Source: a virus
Virus record (IMG/VR): IMGVR_UViG_3300042507_003861
Span: 1-41,669 of that record
DNA length: 41,669 nucleotides
Direction: 5' to 3' (one strand)
Part shown: positions 5,477-15,328 of the stretch, piece after piece
How the letters are laid out: each line of letters begins with the position of its first letter
Numbering within the stretch: the first letter of the stretch is position 1
Program-made: the position numbers and the translations under genes
Notes under the pieces: model-generated
The model's database searches: none
The model's input: only the letters and a program-made list of their open reading frames with translations
Told to the model about the DNA's origin: nothing

Positions 5477-8217
5477 GGAAGTTCGTTTTCAGCCTCAACC
5501 GCTTGCCTGTACTCCTCTGAGTTCTTTCCAAATTCCTGACGCAAAGACTGTGAAAGTTGATTTGCCGCGCTAACCAAAGAAGCCGCCTCGACATCTTTGA
5601 CAGGAGTCATGGCCAACTTTCGAAGTTCTGGAGACGACAACATTTTTGCCGCAAAACGATAACGAACTTCACTCTTTGAATTCCACAGTCGAGACAGAAA
5701 GGCCAGCGTGGCTGGAACTGTTCCTTGAGCCACATTACCGCCTTGGTATCCAACCAAAAGATAGTTAATTAGACCCCGATTCACATCAGATGCCGACTTT
5801 GCTGGGATTGGCATGTCGGCAATAGCTTTCGCAACCTTTTCAAGTTCTTGTCTTCCAGTAGGACCTAAAAGTGTATTTGCTGTTTCAAATAATGGACTAG
5901 CAACTCGGCCTGCCGTTGTTGGACCTGCCTGAACCCCGGAAGACACAAGGTTAAGAAGTTTTTGACCATCAATCACATCTCCCGTTTTCGACTGCTGAAG
6001 AAGATCGTCGATAAAAAGAGACTGAACATCTCGAAGTACATCTGGTTTTCTTGAGGACAACCTAGAAACAACATTTGCAATTTTTGGCTGATTTATCGGA
6101 TCTGAAACAAATTTTGCGATGTCAAACGCATCTCTATCCACAACCTTGTCGAGTCCAAGTTTCGAAAGCTCAGACCTAACGCGGACATCTTCTTGAACTG
6201 CTTTTTGTGCAAGTTGCTGGAGAGTGTTTTTATCGGTCGTTCCAAGCATTTGCTCGACAAAACGCGGATCAGCATTGACTGATGCCAAATATCCTTCCGG
6301 TGATTTTACAGCAACCCTAATATCTCCAAGTCGAGATTCCGAGATAAACGCGTTTCTAATGTTTGCGTAGTTTGGGAAAAGCCTATTTCTCACAGGCTCT
6401 GGGAGTCCGTTAATCGTTTCAAACATCCTCCCTACGTTAATTCCAGCACCTTTTCTACCAGCTTGAGATGCCGTGCTAACGATTGCCTCCTTAACCAAAT
6501 CAATACCCTTTTGGGCGTTTGAAGAGCCAAAAAGATCGGTTAGTAGACTGAGATTGGTTTCAGCGTTAGATCCGGTGAGCCGAGAAATGATAGCCTCTCC
6601 AGAAAGCCCACCGCCCTCGCCAACTTCCTTGAGAATGCCATCGCTCAAATTACCCCTAAAACGACTGATGTTTTGAGCGTAATTTTGGTTTGCTGCGCCA
6701 AGTGCTTTTTGAAGACGAGGAGACTGTGAGACAGCACTGTCGATTTGATTCGCCGCAATTTCTGCCAGTTGCGCCTTGGTGCGAACATCAACGCCTGGAA
6801 GAATACCAGCTTGCCTGATTTGCTTTGAAAGATTCGATGCCAGATTTCTAGCCTCCTCAAGACTCGCCGTATTTAACAAATCTTCTGCGGCAGCAAGTGT
6901 GGCGCGCTGTCCGGCAGGTGCTGCGATAACAGAAATGTTTCCTCCAGCAGTTTTAGCGAGATTCAGTCCTGTGGAATTTGCAAAGTCTATGAGCGGCTGA
7001 AGATCCACAAGGGTCTGTGAATACTCGGGCAGCTTCTTGGCATCTGAATAAGCCTTGTTCCACGAAGTCCTTGCCGTCTCCAGCGAGTTTTCAGCAAGTT
7101 CTTTCAGGTCATCTCCAATCGAAGCAAGGCTACGTCCAGGTGCAAAAAAAGATTTCCCAACCTGACGAATACGCTGTTCTGCATTGTTTACAGAGTTTGC
7201 CGCTCTATTAGAAAAGTTTTGGACCGCCATCTCGGCTTGCTTCCCAAGACCTTGACGTTGCGGATCGAGAACATCGAAAACCTGACGGCTAATTTCTTGT
7301 GGAGTCCTGTTTCCGCGAGGGGTATTTGCTGCTCGATGAAGGGCAAGTTCATAGAGTTGGCCCATTGTTTCAGGATCAGGTTCTGCTCCTTCTAAAGCCA
7401 TTCTCTTTGAAATAGCCTGAGAATCTATCGCTCCTGCTAAAGAAATCGGAACCTGCTGTCCAGTCGCAGTTTCAATAGTCTGAACTGACCTCAACATTTT
7501 AAGTTGATCAGAGGTCAGGTCAACCGGCCTGAACAAGTTGGCCACAGTCTCCTTGATGAGTGGTAGCTTTCCACCCAATGCCTTTACGCCAGCCATTACG
7601 ACTCGCATTGGCTCTCCAATTACAGGGCCAAGTGCTGTTCCTATTGCGGTTTCTTTAGCAACTTCTGTAACCGCTTCAGTAGGTTCTCCTTTGGCAACAA
7701 GTTCTACGGCTTTTGGAATTGAGGATGCAGCCCCTCCGGTTGCCCCAAGAGTAGCCTGCGCGCCGGTTCTCTGAAGAAGTTTTCCAGCCATTGCCGCACG
7801 GGCCAAAGCTGGAACTCTTGCGGCAAGCATTTCTGGAGCAGCAAATCCAAGCGCAACCGATGCGGCACCTTCAGGGACAGTCTCATCAAACATCGACGGT
7901 GCGCCAGCAGCAGCAAGACGAGCCTCCTCTTGCTGCATCGCCTCGCCCATCCGAGCAGCGTCACTCATCGTCGCTTGCCTGATTTGCTCTGGATTAAGCG
8001 CAGAAACAAGCCCCTGCTCTTCGCGGCGACGCATCTCTCCAACAGTGGCCGACTGTTTTACAGCCTGATTCAACTGAGCTGTCGATCCAACAGCGGCGGC
8101 AGCTTCAACCTGCGGAACAGAAGGTTGATTCGGAACAGCGTTGCTTGACGCTATTCGACGAGCAACTTCTGACTCAAGTCGTTGAAGCAAAGCAGCTTTT
8201 TCAGGTGATAATGGCAT
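5473..8217 (-). CDS. Large internal virion / DNA-ejection-type protein, 914 residues
   Basis: A long, Ala/Gln/Glu-rich, almost wholly helical protein, third of three adjacent genes of this kind. After a polar N-terminus there is an Ala/Gly-rich region at about residues 115-225 (AAPEMLAARVPALARAAMAG, then GATGGAASS and IGTALGPVIGEP) that could insert in a membrane. The rest is amphipathic helix with Asn/Gln patches. Podovirus internal core proteins of this size and place (after the tail-tube genes) are ejected into the host envelope to form a DNA conduit. No lysozyme motif is visible. Function is inferred from position and composition rather than from a recognised domain. Confidence 0.6.
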   Translation of the reverse strand: MPLSPEKAALLQRLESEVARRIASSNAVPNQPSVPQVEAAAAVGSTAQLNQAVKQSATVGEMRRREEQGLVSALNPEQIRQATMSDAARMGEAMQQEEARLAAAGAPSMFDETVPEGAASVALGFAAPEMLAARVPALARAAMAGKLLQRTGAQATLGATGGAASSIPKAVELVAKGEPTEAVTEVAKETAIGTALGPVIGEPMRVVMAGVKALGGKLPLIKETVANLFRPVDLTSDQLKMLRSVQTIETATGQQVPISLAGAIDSQAISKRMALEGAEPDPETMGQLYELALHRAANTPRGNRTPQEISRQVFDVLDPQRQGLGKQAEMAVQNFSNRAANSVNNAEQRIRQVGKSFFAPGRSLASIGDDLKELAENSLETARTSWNKAYSDAKKLPEYSQTLVDLQPLIDFANSTGLNLAKTAGGNISVIAAPAGQRATLAAAEDLLNTASLEEARNLASNLSKQIRQAGILPGVDVRTKAQLAEIAANQIDSAVSQSPRLQKALGAANQNYAQNISRFRGNLSDGILKEVGEGGGLSGEAIISRLTGSNAETNLSLLTDLFGSSNAQKGIDLVKEAIVSTASQAGRKGAGINVGRMFETINGLPEPVRNRLFPNYANIRNAFISESRLGDIRVAVKSPEGYLASVNADPRFVEQMLGTTDKNTLQQLAQKAVQEDVRVRSELSKLGLDKVVDRDAFDIAKFVSDPINQPKIANVVSRLSSRKPDVLRDVQSLFIDDLLQQSKTGDVIDGQKLLNLVSSGVQAGPTTAGRVASPLFETANTLLGPTGRQELEKVAKAIADMPIPAKSASDVNRGLINYLLVGYQGGNVAQGTVPATLAFLSRLWNSKSEVRYRFAAKMLSSPELRKLAMTPVKDVEAASLVSAANQLSQSLRQEFGKNSEEYRQAVEAENELP

Positions 8218-8224
8218 ATTTTTA

Positions 8225-9604
8225 TTACTGTTCGTTCTCTGCCTTCAACTGCTGAATCAAACGCTGCATATCTTCAAGACTCATCGATTCGGTCGATTGC
8301 TCCGTAGATTGGAATGAAACGCCAGGAGCGGAGTACGCTGCCGTCGTTCTGGTTCCAAACGGAGTGGTTGACCAACGCTCATAGAATGACGGAAGAGCCT
8401 TGTCGATGTTTCTTCCAATGGTTCCACGCGCACTCCGCTCAATTCGATTCCGGAATCGATCAAGTTTGATGAGCGAGTTTTTGTCGAAAGATCCACCGAT
8501 TTCCTGAGCGATTCGTTTGCCTTCGCTTTCGGTGACGTTTAATCCTGAAGTGGTTCTTGCAGTGCGATTGACAACCCCCATGAAGTCAGCCAGCAATCCC
8601 AACGCTTCCTGCTTCATTGGATCTTTTTCCGTTTGAATCAACGACCGGATCTTAACTTCAGTGGTCGGAATCGCCCCGAGGAAGTCAGTGAACTTTTTGC
8701 CGGGATACTGTTTTTCAAACTCGGAGATACCGTCTTGAAGAGAGTCAATCGTTTCCATGACGGCAAACTCGTCCTCCAGCTTTGTGGCCGTCTTAGCTTC
8801 AAGCGGCTTGAGACGTCCACCTCCGCCAATAAATGTCTGCCTCAGTTCAGCTTCCTTGACTGGCGTAAGCTCTTGTCCAGAAGCTGCTGCCTTGGCTTTA
8901 GCGGCTTCAATAAACAGATCAGTATTCTTGCCGACTGCTCCGGTCTTTGATTTTTCAAAACTTTCGGCAGCAAGGATAGCTTGGGGTGCGATTTCTTGAG
9001 GAATCTGTCCAGAGTCGATCATGCTCTGAACGGTGTTTTTTCCAAGACGCCCCAAAGCTCCAAGTTTTGACGCTTTTCCGAGCTGCTCTTCTTCCGTGCG
9101 CTTTTTAGCAATTAACGCATCATCAATGACGTACTTTCCATCAGCGGTGCGCGTTAATGCACTATATTTTCGAGCGTCCTCAATTCGTTTTGCCTCAAGC
9201 TGATCTGTGAATGCGGCAAGTTTGGCCTGCTTTTTAATCAGTTCAGCGCGAGCAGAATACGGCTCAAGACCGTTTACCAAACGTGTCGCCTCTTGATTGA
9301 ATTGCTTCGATTTGAATCTCGGAAGAGCTGGCATTGCAGCGCCTTCAGTGGTGCTGTTCAAAAAGTCAGACACCTGCTGATTGAAGTTCTGAAAAGCGTC
9401 GTATTCCAGATTCTGCGCCTCCGACTCTGCAAGCGCATCCGCATACGCCTTCGACTGAATCTTATTCTGAAGATCCGCCTGACGCTGGCGCATGATCTGA
9501 TCAGCCGTCTGCATCTGCAACTGCTCCATCATCCGCTGCTGCGTCTGCGCGCGGTCGAACAGCGATGCGCCTAGCTGAAACGCTTGAAGAGATTGGTCGG
9601 CCAT
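8225..9604 (-). CDS. Internal virion-type protein, 459 residues
   Basis: The N-terminal 110 residues are a Gln-rich coiled-coil-like helix (AQTQQRMMEQLQMQTADQIM and onward) and the remainder is mostly helical with many Lys, Glu and Ala. The sequence has no enzyme signature. It lies between two other probable internal virion proteins, with gaps of only 5 and 7 bases, so all three are one transcript. By position it resembles podovirus internal core proteins such as T7 gp15, although no sequence similarity is claimed. No clear Shine-Dalgarno precedes the ATG. Confidence 0.55.
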   Translation of the reverse strand: MADQSLQAFQLGASLFDRAQTQQRMMEQLQMQTADQIMRQRQADLQNKIQSKAYADALAESEAQNLEYDAFQNFNQQVSDFLNSTTEGAAMPALPRFKSKQFNQEATRLVNGLEPYSARAELIKKQAKLAAFTDQLEAKRIEDARKYSALTRTADGKYVIDDALIAKKRTEEEQLGKASKLGALGRLGKNTVQSMIDSGQIPQEIAPQAILAAESFEKSKTGAVGKNTDLFIEAAKAKAAASGQELTPVKEAELRQTFIGGGGRLKPLEAKTATKLEDEFAVMETIDSLQDGISEFEKQYPGKKFTDFLGAIPTTEVKIRSLIQTEKDPMKQEALGLLADFMGVVNRTARTTSGLNVTESEGKRIAQEIGGSFDKNSLIKLDRFRNRIERSARGTIGRNIDKALPSFYERWSTTPFGTRTTAAYSAPGVSFQSTEQSTESMSLEDMQRLIQQLKAENEQ

Positions 9605-9609
9605 AAGAT

Positions 9610-10482
9610 TTAGAGTCCGAAATTGGACGAGCTGTATTCAGGGAATAGGCTGGTAGATTGCGGCCCTATTTCAGAGGTATTTGTTCTCGGAAAAGAATAA
9701 AGCTCAGGATCGTTCTGGGGATTGTAAGACGATGGCGGTCGATATCCCCCTGGCAGTTGAGACATCAACGCACTCGAAATTCCATATTGCGACAGCGCGC
9801 CGCCAACCTGACCACCAAATCCAGTGACAGCACTCTGCAACGCTTGCTGCATCGGAGAAGCGGAAGCAGCGGCCTGAGCGGCTTGCAAATCGCGTCCATA
9901 CTGAAGCTGTTGCTGCTGCTGCATGAATCCAATTCTTTGGCTCGGTGTAATGAACATGCTGCTAACCGAGAACGGTTGCGCCATACCCACCGCACGCTGC
10001 TGCTGAATGAAACTCTGAGCCTGAGCAAGACCTTGATTCTGGAGCTGCATCCCAGTCAACCCCAAGTCGCGAGCGGTTAGCGCACGACCGAATCCAGATG
10101 CGCCGCCAAATCCTCCAGACAAAGCTCGTCCAGCGGCAGAGCGTTGAACCTGAGCAGAAACCTCTGGTGAGATTTCGCCTCGCAAGGCCGACCCAATGTT
10201 CTTGCCAGCCTGCTGAATCAACTGGTCATAGCCAGGAATCGCGCGACGAAGCTGCGCCTCAAGCTGAGACTGCTCAGCGGCGGTCGTCTTGGTGGCCAAC
10301 TCAGTTGCAGGCTCAAGCGATGCGATATTCTGCTGAATCGCCTTTTGCTGTTCTCCAGCAAAATCAATCGGCTTCAGCTCAGGCACCTTTGGCTTGCGTC
10401 CGCCGAAAAGCCCACCGAGCAAACTACCGGCAGCGGAGATTCCCGCTCCACCCAAAATTGCAGCTCCAAGTCCTATTGCCAT
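9610..10482 (-). CDS. Internal virion-type protein with hydrophobic Gly/Ala N-terminus, 290 residues
   Basis: The first 28 residues are a Gly/Ala-rich hydrophobic segment (MAIGLGAAILGGAGISAAGS, then LLGGLFGG) followed by RKPKVPELKP. The body is Gln-rich helix with repeated QQQ runs, and the C-terminus turns Pro/Ser/Tyr-rich. This composition is typical of small podovirus ejection proteins with a membrane-active N-terminus. AAAGGA lies about 7 bases before the ATG, one of the few good Shine-Dalgarno sites here. It is the first of three tandem internal-protein genes downstream of the tail-tube A-like gene. Confidence 0.6.
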   Translation of the reverse strand: MAIGLGAAILGGAGISAAGSLLGGLFGGRKPKVPELKPIDFAGEQQKAIQQNIASLEPATELATKTTAAEQSQLEAQLRRAIPGYDQLIQQAGKNIGSALRGEISPEVSAQVQRSAAGRALSGGFGGASGFGRALTARDLGLTGMQLQNQGLAQAQSFIQQQRAVGMAQPFSVSSMFITPSQRIGFMQQQQQLQYGRDLQAAQAAASASPMQQALQSAVTGFGGQVGGALSQYGISSALMSQLPGGYRPPSSYNPQNDPELYSFPRTNTSEIGPQSTSLFPEYSSSNFGL

Positions 10483-10498
10483 AAATTATCCTTTTGGT

Positions 10499-11470
10499 TC
10501 AGAACCATTGCGAGAATCCACCGCCATTCAATCCTACACCGACCATGCGTATCGTCGCGACAGCGTCGCCCAGATACTGCATCGTCTGCTCCTGCACAGC
10601 TTGAACAGCTTTGGCTTCGTAGGCCACTGCTTCCTGAATCAAATCGTTCTCTTCCTTTCGAATGGCCATGACCATCAGCTTGATGGCATCAGCGCACGGA
10701 GGAATAAGGTAGTCATTGACGCTCGTCGCGTTGATGTGGCGCATCTTCGCCATCACAGTCACCGGCTTATCCTCGTCGTTGTTACAACGATCTGTCAGGT
10801 AACTGCGACGATACTGCGGCAAAGTTTCATCAGGGTCGTAAACTGCCAGATCCGTTTCCAGAGCGGTCGTCGCATCGTACTCGTACAAACGGCTGACCGT
10901 GTTCGTGGCTTCACGAATGACGCCGGTCAGTTCGATAAATTTCTTGGTAGACTGAACGTACGGCAAAGCGAGCGTCAGCTTTTCTCCGTCAATCCACGCG
11001 CCACCGGACTGCGTTCGAATCCACTGACCGTTCTGATCAACACCTTGCAGCGTGATGGTTTTGCCGACATCCGAAGCGTCGCCAGGGTAGACTCGAAGAT
11101 AGCTGTTAGTACCGCCAGACATGTCGCGGTAAGAAACCACAGTACCACGATCAATAAGCTGCTTCCCAACGCACACTTGATTGCCATTGAGAAGTCCATA
11201 TCCGGTTTCCTGAAACTCGAACCATTGATTGCGAACCGTTCCGACTCCGCAGCAGTCAGCTACAGCCTCGATGGTTTCGATCTGTCGCGGCCAAGTGATG
11301 CAGCCACCTACGGTGTGGATCGTGAAGCGTCCGTACGCTCCAGCCCACAACCCTTTGTGTAGAAGCCTTCGACACGCCTGATTGATGTAATCATAAACGC
11401 GCGCATCATCGACACATACTCCGATGACACGGGCGATTGTGGAGCGAATGTCCTGAACGATTAGCTTCAT
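10499..11470 (-). CDS. Tail tubular protein A / head-to-tail adaptor-like protein, 323 residues
   Basis: The N-terminus has a helical DDARVYDYINQACRRLLHKG segment followed by W and a beta-rich middle. Later parts include ITLQGVDQNGQWIRT, a FIELTGVIREATNTVSRLYE strand-turn unit, and a C-terminal helix with IPPCADAIKLMVMAIRKEEN. I recognise this pattern from podovirus connector proteins of the T7 gp11 type that join the portal to the nozzle. It overlaps the collar-domain gene by four bases and lies in the same operon as the gp12-like gene. The family call rests on memory of the motif pattern and on gene order. Confidence 0.65.
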   Translation of the reverse strand: MKLIVQDIRSTIARVIGVCVDDARVYDYINQACRRLLHKGLWAGAYGRFTIHTVGGCITWPRQIETIEAVADCCGVGTVRNQWFEFQETGYGLLNGNQVCVGKQLIDRGTVVSYRDMSGGTNSYLRVYPGDASDVGKTITLQGVDQNGQWIRTQSGGAWIDGEKLTLALPYVQSTKKFIELTGVIREATNTVSRLYEYDATTALETDLAVYDPDETLPQYRRSYLTDRCNNDEDKPVTVMAKMRHINATSVNDYLIPPCADAIKLMVMAIRKEENDLIQEAVAYEAKAVQAVQEQTMQYLGDAVATIRMVGVGLNGGGFSQWF

Positions 11471-12228
11471 TTGGTGTAATAGACTCGGCCAGTTCGCTTG
11501 ATAAAGTAAACACCGTAAAACGGCGGAAGATTGTTGTGGGCAGCATTTCCACCTGTATTCGCAGCAATAGCGTCAACATCTGGATCTAGCGTTGAGCTTG
11601 GGAAAACTGTCACGTTGTTTGTAAGCGTGGGAGATGATGTTCCGCCGTCCGCAGCTACCCTAGCGCCGTCTTCTCCGCCATGACCGAACACTTTAATCGC
11701 AACATTGTGCGTATGAGTCGGCATTTCAGCCGTCGTCAGCAGGTGTTGATCTTCTCCAGCAACAGCGGTCGAGGTGGTCGTTCCATTGACGCTAACAACT
11801 CCACTCGCCGCAAACGTGCCAGCTCCAACCGGGAATCGAGCTTCGAATGCGGTGTCAATTTCCCACATTGAACCGGCGTAAGGATTGCCAGAGTAGACCG
11901 TTCCATCTCCGCCATCGTACGACAGCACATCAGTGCTTGTTCCAACAAAAATACGACGCTCAGAACTTCCAGCCGCAACCGGATTTTGGCGCGCCCAATA
12001 TCCGCCGTTGAACACCCACCAATTCCCATTCTCATCCAACCACGGATAAATCTGATTGTTCAGCGCAGGAACAGTCGGGCCAAAGTTGAAGAACGAGTTT
12101 CCAATCGCGCTATTAAACGTAGCTTGCGTGCCGCCGATGATATCGTTGGCCAACTGTTGGTAGTTGGACGGACAATAATTGTACGGAAGGCTTGGAGCTG
12201 TGAGCGTGATGAGCGTTAGATTTGCCAT
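11467..12228 (-). CDS. Tail-collar-domain fibre protein, 253 residues
   Basis: The central and C-terminal parts match phage tail collar / Mdp-type domains: an FPVGAGTF segment, the GEDQHLLTTAEMPTHTHNV signature with its His-x-His metal-binding pair, and a final NAAHNNLPPFYGVYFIKRTG block. The N-terminal 100 residues are Asn/Tyr/Trp-rich and probably anchor it to the tail. Such proteins form trimeric tips or short fibres that touch the host surface. Unusually, the gene lies between the two tail-tube genes rather than after them. GGAA precedes the start. Confidence 0.75.
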   Translation of the reverse strand: MANLTLITLTAPSLPYNYCPSNYQQLANDIIGGTQATFNSAIGNSFFNFGPTVPALNNQIYPWLDENGNWWVFNGGYWARQNPVAAGSSERRIFVGTSTDVLSYDGGDGTVYSGNPYAGSMWEIDTAFEARFPVGAGTFAASGVVSVNGTTTSTAVAGEDQHLLTTAEMPTHTHNVAIKVFGHGGEDGARVAADGGTSSPTLTNNVTVFPSSTLDPDVDAIAANTGGNAAHNNLPPFYGVYFIKRTGRVYYTK

Positions 12229-12229
12229 A

Positions 12230-14077
12230 CTATTCCGATGAGTAGAGAAGTGGATTTATGTCGCAACCTTCAAGAATCTTGCACCCCTGGAACGTCCTGC
12301 ACTCGCCAACGGCAGATTCCTGAACGTCGTAAGCGTGAACTCGAATGCTCTTGATGCGGCAGTAACCGGAAATCGAGATGTTAAGCTGAACCTCGTAAAG
12401 ATTCCTGGTTGGAGTGCTGATCGTGGAATTACACGGGATATCCGTAGGAGTCGGCAACCGCATCTTCGGCCTGTACTGAGGCTGAAAGTTGCTTATCGGA
12501 CAAAGGTTATCACACTGCGTCGTAATCGCGCACTCGCTCCATTCCGCCCATTCAAGCCAGCTAGGGTATTGGTCGGGGCGATACTCCACGTTGAATCCGA
12601 CGTTGCCATCTAGCGAGTCGATGAAAATGTCGCCCGAATCGAGCTTCTTCAGTCCAAACGGAAGTTCAAAATTGTAGGCGCGAGTCTGAACCAGCCATTG
12701 AATCTCCTTCTTTGGATCGGATAGATTCGAATCGAACTTGCTGGTCTTGCTGACCTCCCAAATCTGAATCGTGTTGTCCGATCCGCGAGCGATTGCGAAA
12801 CAAGCGTCTCCGTAAGCGTTCTCGGTCTTGAGAATCTGCAACACATCCAATCCGGTCCAGATTCCAGCCCAAGCAGGAGGAAATTTTTTCCTCAGCGAGG
12901 TAATCAGATCGAAATCAAGAACCATCAACGCCTTGTGAATGACGCCCTGAGCGTTGTACCGAGGCTGACTTGTCATCAGCAGACGGTTGTCAAACACGAC
13001 CGCAGAACTGGCCCACAGCAAATTCGTCTGATCGTTCTCTGCGATGTTTAGGATTTCGTTGCTGATGGGTGTATTTCCCCAATCGTTGAACGAACGACGA
13101 GCGATGATGAACGAGCGAACTCCATCGACAGCTCGGTAGAAAACGTCTCCGTTAACCGTGATGGCAGACCTAGAGCCAAGCGCGCCACTGGTCAGCAAGC
13201 TGATAGCCTGAATCGGATAATTCAGGTTCTTCCAAGTATCACGATCTACTGGAGCTTGGATGCTGAAAACGTATCGCGGAGTGAAGACGAGAAGCGGCCC
13301 TTGCCCAAGCGACGTATCTGGATTGCCGGGGACGGCCATTGCCGTGATGCCTCCTGAATCCGACGGAACCGCGAAGTCTCCGCCCTCATTAAGGAAGGTG
13401 TTCTCGGTTTCCTTGAGAACACTGGCTCGCGTTCCATCCCCATAAACGATGTCAGTCGCTCGAAACGAAAACCCGTCAGGAAGCGCGTACCAGATGCGTC
13501 CATTGACGTAGGACATCATCTTCCCGGTCTTTATTTCGTCGTCGGTTGCGCGGCGCAGATTCGTTCCGTTGAAAATCAGCGGCTTGCTGAATCCATCTTG
13601 AATGACGACAAAGTTCTCCGCTTGAACCATCCATCCATCAAGCAGGTTGGAAGGATTCTCAAGATTCGGAGAAACCGTCAAATTCTGGGCGTTATTTTGA
13701 AGGCAGTCGTAAAGCCACACTTTACCACTGATCAGCATCAGAATGAACGTCTGACCGTTGTCTCCGATGTACGGAAGCGCGCACTGGAATGTGCCTGTCA
13801 GACTTTGAGAGCCATAACAATTCTCCGACCATCCATCAGCCGTCACGTTGGTTTGATCTGCCGTAATCTCAGCATTGTCCGCTGTAATCGTCGTGCAGAG
13901 ATTGTAATCCTTCTGAACGAAACCGGGGCGAGGAGAAATGAAACTCTGCCGGAAGCTGGCGTTCACCGCAAACGCCACCTGATTCTTGTCCACCTCAGAC
14001 GGCATGACACCGGAATCAATGCCACCTTCAAAGGTGACAGATCCGTCCGTGTACCTCCGTGGTGCGCGTTCGCTCAT
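12230..14077 (-). CDS. Tail tubular protein B-like nozzle protein, 615 residues
   Basis: It begins with the layout common to phage gp12-like nozzle proteins: FEGGIDSGVMPSEVDKNQVA, then a NASFRQSFISPRPGF stretch. The long middle is beta-rich with propeller-like segments (GDVFYRAVDGVRSFIIARRS, WASSAVVFDNRLLMT). Near residues 66-84 it carries three short ITAD/VTAD repeats. The C-terminal third has several Cys residues and ends without a helix. It would form the distal tail tube with the gp11-like protein. The start is four bases from the stop of the fibre gene upstream. Confidence 0.65.
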   Translation of the reverse strand: MSERAPRRYTDGSVTFEGGIDSGVMPSEVDKNQVAFAVNASFRQSFISPRPGFVQKDYNLCTTITADNAEITADQTNVTADGWSENCYGSQSLTGTFQCALPYIGDNGQTFILMLISGKVWLYDCLQNNAQNLTVSPNLENPSNLLDGWMVQAENFVVIQDGFSKPLIFNGTNLRRATDDEIKTGKMMSYVNGRIWYALPDGFSFRATDIVYGDGTRASVLKETENTFLNEGGDFAVPSDSGGITAMAVPGNPDTSLGQGPLLVFTPRYVFSIQAPVDRDTWKNLNYPIQAISLLTSGALGSRSAITVNGDVFYRAVDGVRSFIIARRSFNDWGNTPISNEILNIAENDQTNLLWASSAVVFDNRLLMTSQPRYNAQGVIHKALMVLDFDLITSLRKKFPPAWAGIWTGLDVLQILKTENAYGDACFAIARGSDNTIQIWEVSKTSKFDSNLSDPKKEIQWLVQTRAYNFELPFGLKKLDSGDIFIDSLDGNVGFNVEYRPDQYPSWLEWAEWSECAITTQCDNLCPISNFQPQYRPKMRLPTPTDIPCNSTISTPTRNLYEVQLNISISGYCRIKSIRVHAYDVQESAVGECRTFQGCKILEGCDINPLLYSSE

Positions 14078-14080
14078 GGT

Positions 14081-15274
14081 TTAAGCCTGAATACGCTGGA
14101 TGGAGAATGACGAATTGACGTTAAACAAAGATGTGTTTGTTGCCGATGTTATAAAAAGTTCGTAGAAATCAGAAATCGAAGCTTGATCTAAAACCTCTAC
14201 AGCAACAGGAGGCTCGTCTACCGCTGATATGCGGTATCCAACACTGTAAATAGGTGTTCCGTTCTTTCTGATTTGTAGAGTTATGTCGTAAACACCGCCA
14301 ACAAATCCATTATGAACTATAGAGCTTAACCTATAATACCCAGAATTTGCCGCAACAAACCTTCCGGTTGCGGGAGTAAACCCTGAAGCGGTATCAATTC
14401 CAGAATAGGTTACTGAAGGGTAGGTGGTCGAATTGAACGGGTTACTTGCAACGGCGCTCATTGTCGGCGCATTTGAAGTAACCCTCCGCGTAAATGTGAC
14501 GTAGCTGAACGCTGCTCCACTGGCCGTCGATGCGATGCTGATCGTGCCAGCGCCAGGAGTAATCGTGACGTTCGAACCAGCGGTCAGGCTTGCGAGAGCA
14601 AATCCAGAACCATTTCCAATGAGCAGTTGGCCATTGGTTGGAGTGGAGGACAGATTTGTTCCACCCTTCGCAATCGGAAGAACACCGCTGATGTCCGCTA
14701 CAGGAACAGAGGCAACAGTCGAAACAGCACCAAATCCACCAGATCCTTGAGTCTTGAGGTAGCCAGCAGATAGCGAATCGAGAGCAGTCTCGTTCGTCAG
14801 CGTGGCGTCTGAAGTGCGGCAAATGTACGACGCGCCAACCGGAGCGCCGCCCGACGCACCAGGAGCGCCAGTCGCCCCAATCGCACCAGCCAGAGTGATA
14901 AGGGAATTAGCCGGAATCAGGGTGGTTGGAACAGCGTTGGCGATTCCAAGGACACCCGCAGCAGGGTTTTGAAGCGTCAGTTGCAGTCCATCAACCGACA
15001 GCACCTGCATATATCCAAGACCCTGAATCGATACGAAGAACTGGCCAGCAACCGATTCTGGCAGAAATTGGGTATTATCTACGAAAACAAGGACGCTCGA
15101 CCCAAGAGCCGGAACAAAAAACGAGGCTGTCGTGTAGGTGAACGAATCGATTCCGTTCGTGCCATTCGTACCGTTGGCTCCCGCAGCCCCTTGAGGGCCG
15201 GGGATATTCACGACTACCGGCTCGGAGTCGCAAGGCTGGCAGCAGCCGGATGAAGAAACAAGTTGCGACGGCAT
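14081..15274 (-). CDS. Collagen-like / C1q-like tail appendage protein, 397 residues
   Basis: After a short N-terminus with GCCQPC there is a brief collagen-like tract (GPQGAAGANGTNGTNG), a beta-rich middle, a second Gly-x-Y block (GAIGATGAPGASGG) and a C-terminal TNF/C1q-like jelly roll (SYVTFTRRVTSNAPTM, then PATGRFVAANSGYYRLSSIV). The whole would make a trimeric surface fibre. The ATG at 15274 is chosen because AAAGGA lies six bases upstream; an in-frame ATG 24 bases earlier lacks one. It heads the left minus-strand structural operon and faces the terminase gene across 54 bases. Confidence 0.75.
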   Translation of the reverse strand: MPSQLVSSSGCCQPCDSEPVVVNIPGPQGAAGANGTNGTNGIDSFTYTTASFFVPALGSSVLVFVDNTQFLPESVAGQFFVSIQGLGYMQVLSVDGLQLTLQNPAAGVLGIANAVPTTLIPANSLITLAGAIGATGAPGASGGAPVGASYICRTSDATLTNETALDSLSAGYLKTQGSGGFGAVSTVASVPVADISGVLPIAKGGTNLSSTPTNGQLLIGNGSGFALASLTAGSNVTITPGAGTISIASTASGAAFSYVTFTRRVTSNAPTMSAVASNPFNSTTYPSVTYSGIDTASGFTPATGRFVAANSGYYRLSSIVHNGFVGGVYDITLQIRKNGTPIYSVGYRISAVDEPPVAVEVLDQASISDFYELFITSATNTSLFNVNSSFSIQRIQA

Positions 15275-15328
15275 AATTTTCCTTTCGCAGAACCTCAAGT
15301 CCAGCGAGAACTATTGCAAGGCCAAACT
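15275..15328. promoter_or_regulatory. Compact divergent intergenic region between fibre and large-terminase operons
   Basis: Only 54 bases separate two long divergent operons, so regulatory signals for both must lie here or inside the first codons of each gene. The visible translation signals are AAAGGA for the minus-strand gene and CAAGG about eight bases before the terminase ATG. I cannot point to convincing -35/-10 boxes. Confidence 0.35.

Noticed and set aside
10394-11362. 322-codon plus-strand frame opposite the tail-tube A-like gene
   Set aside because: Antisense shadow spanning parts of two minus-strand genes; no motif and no start signal.
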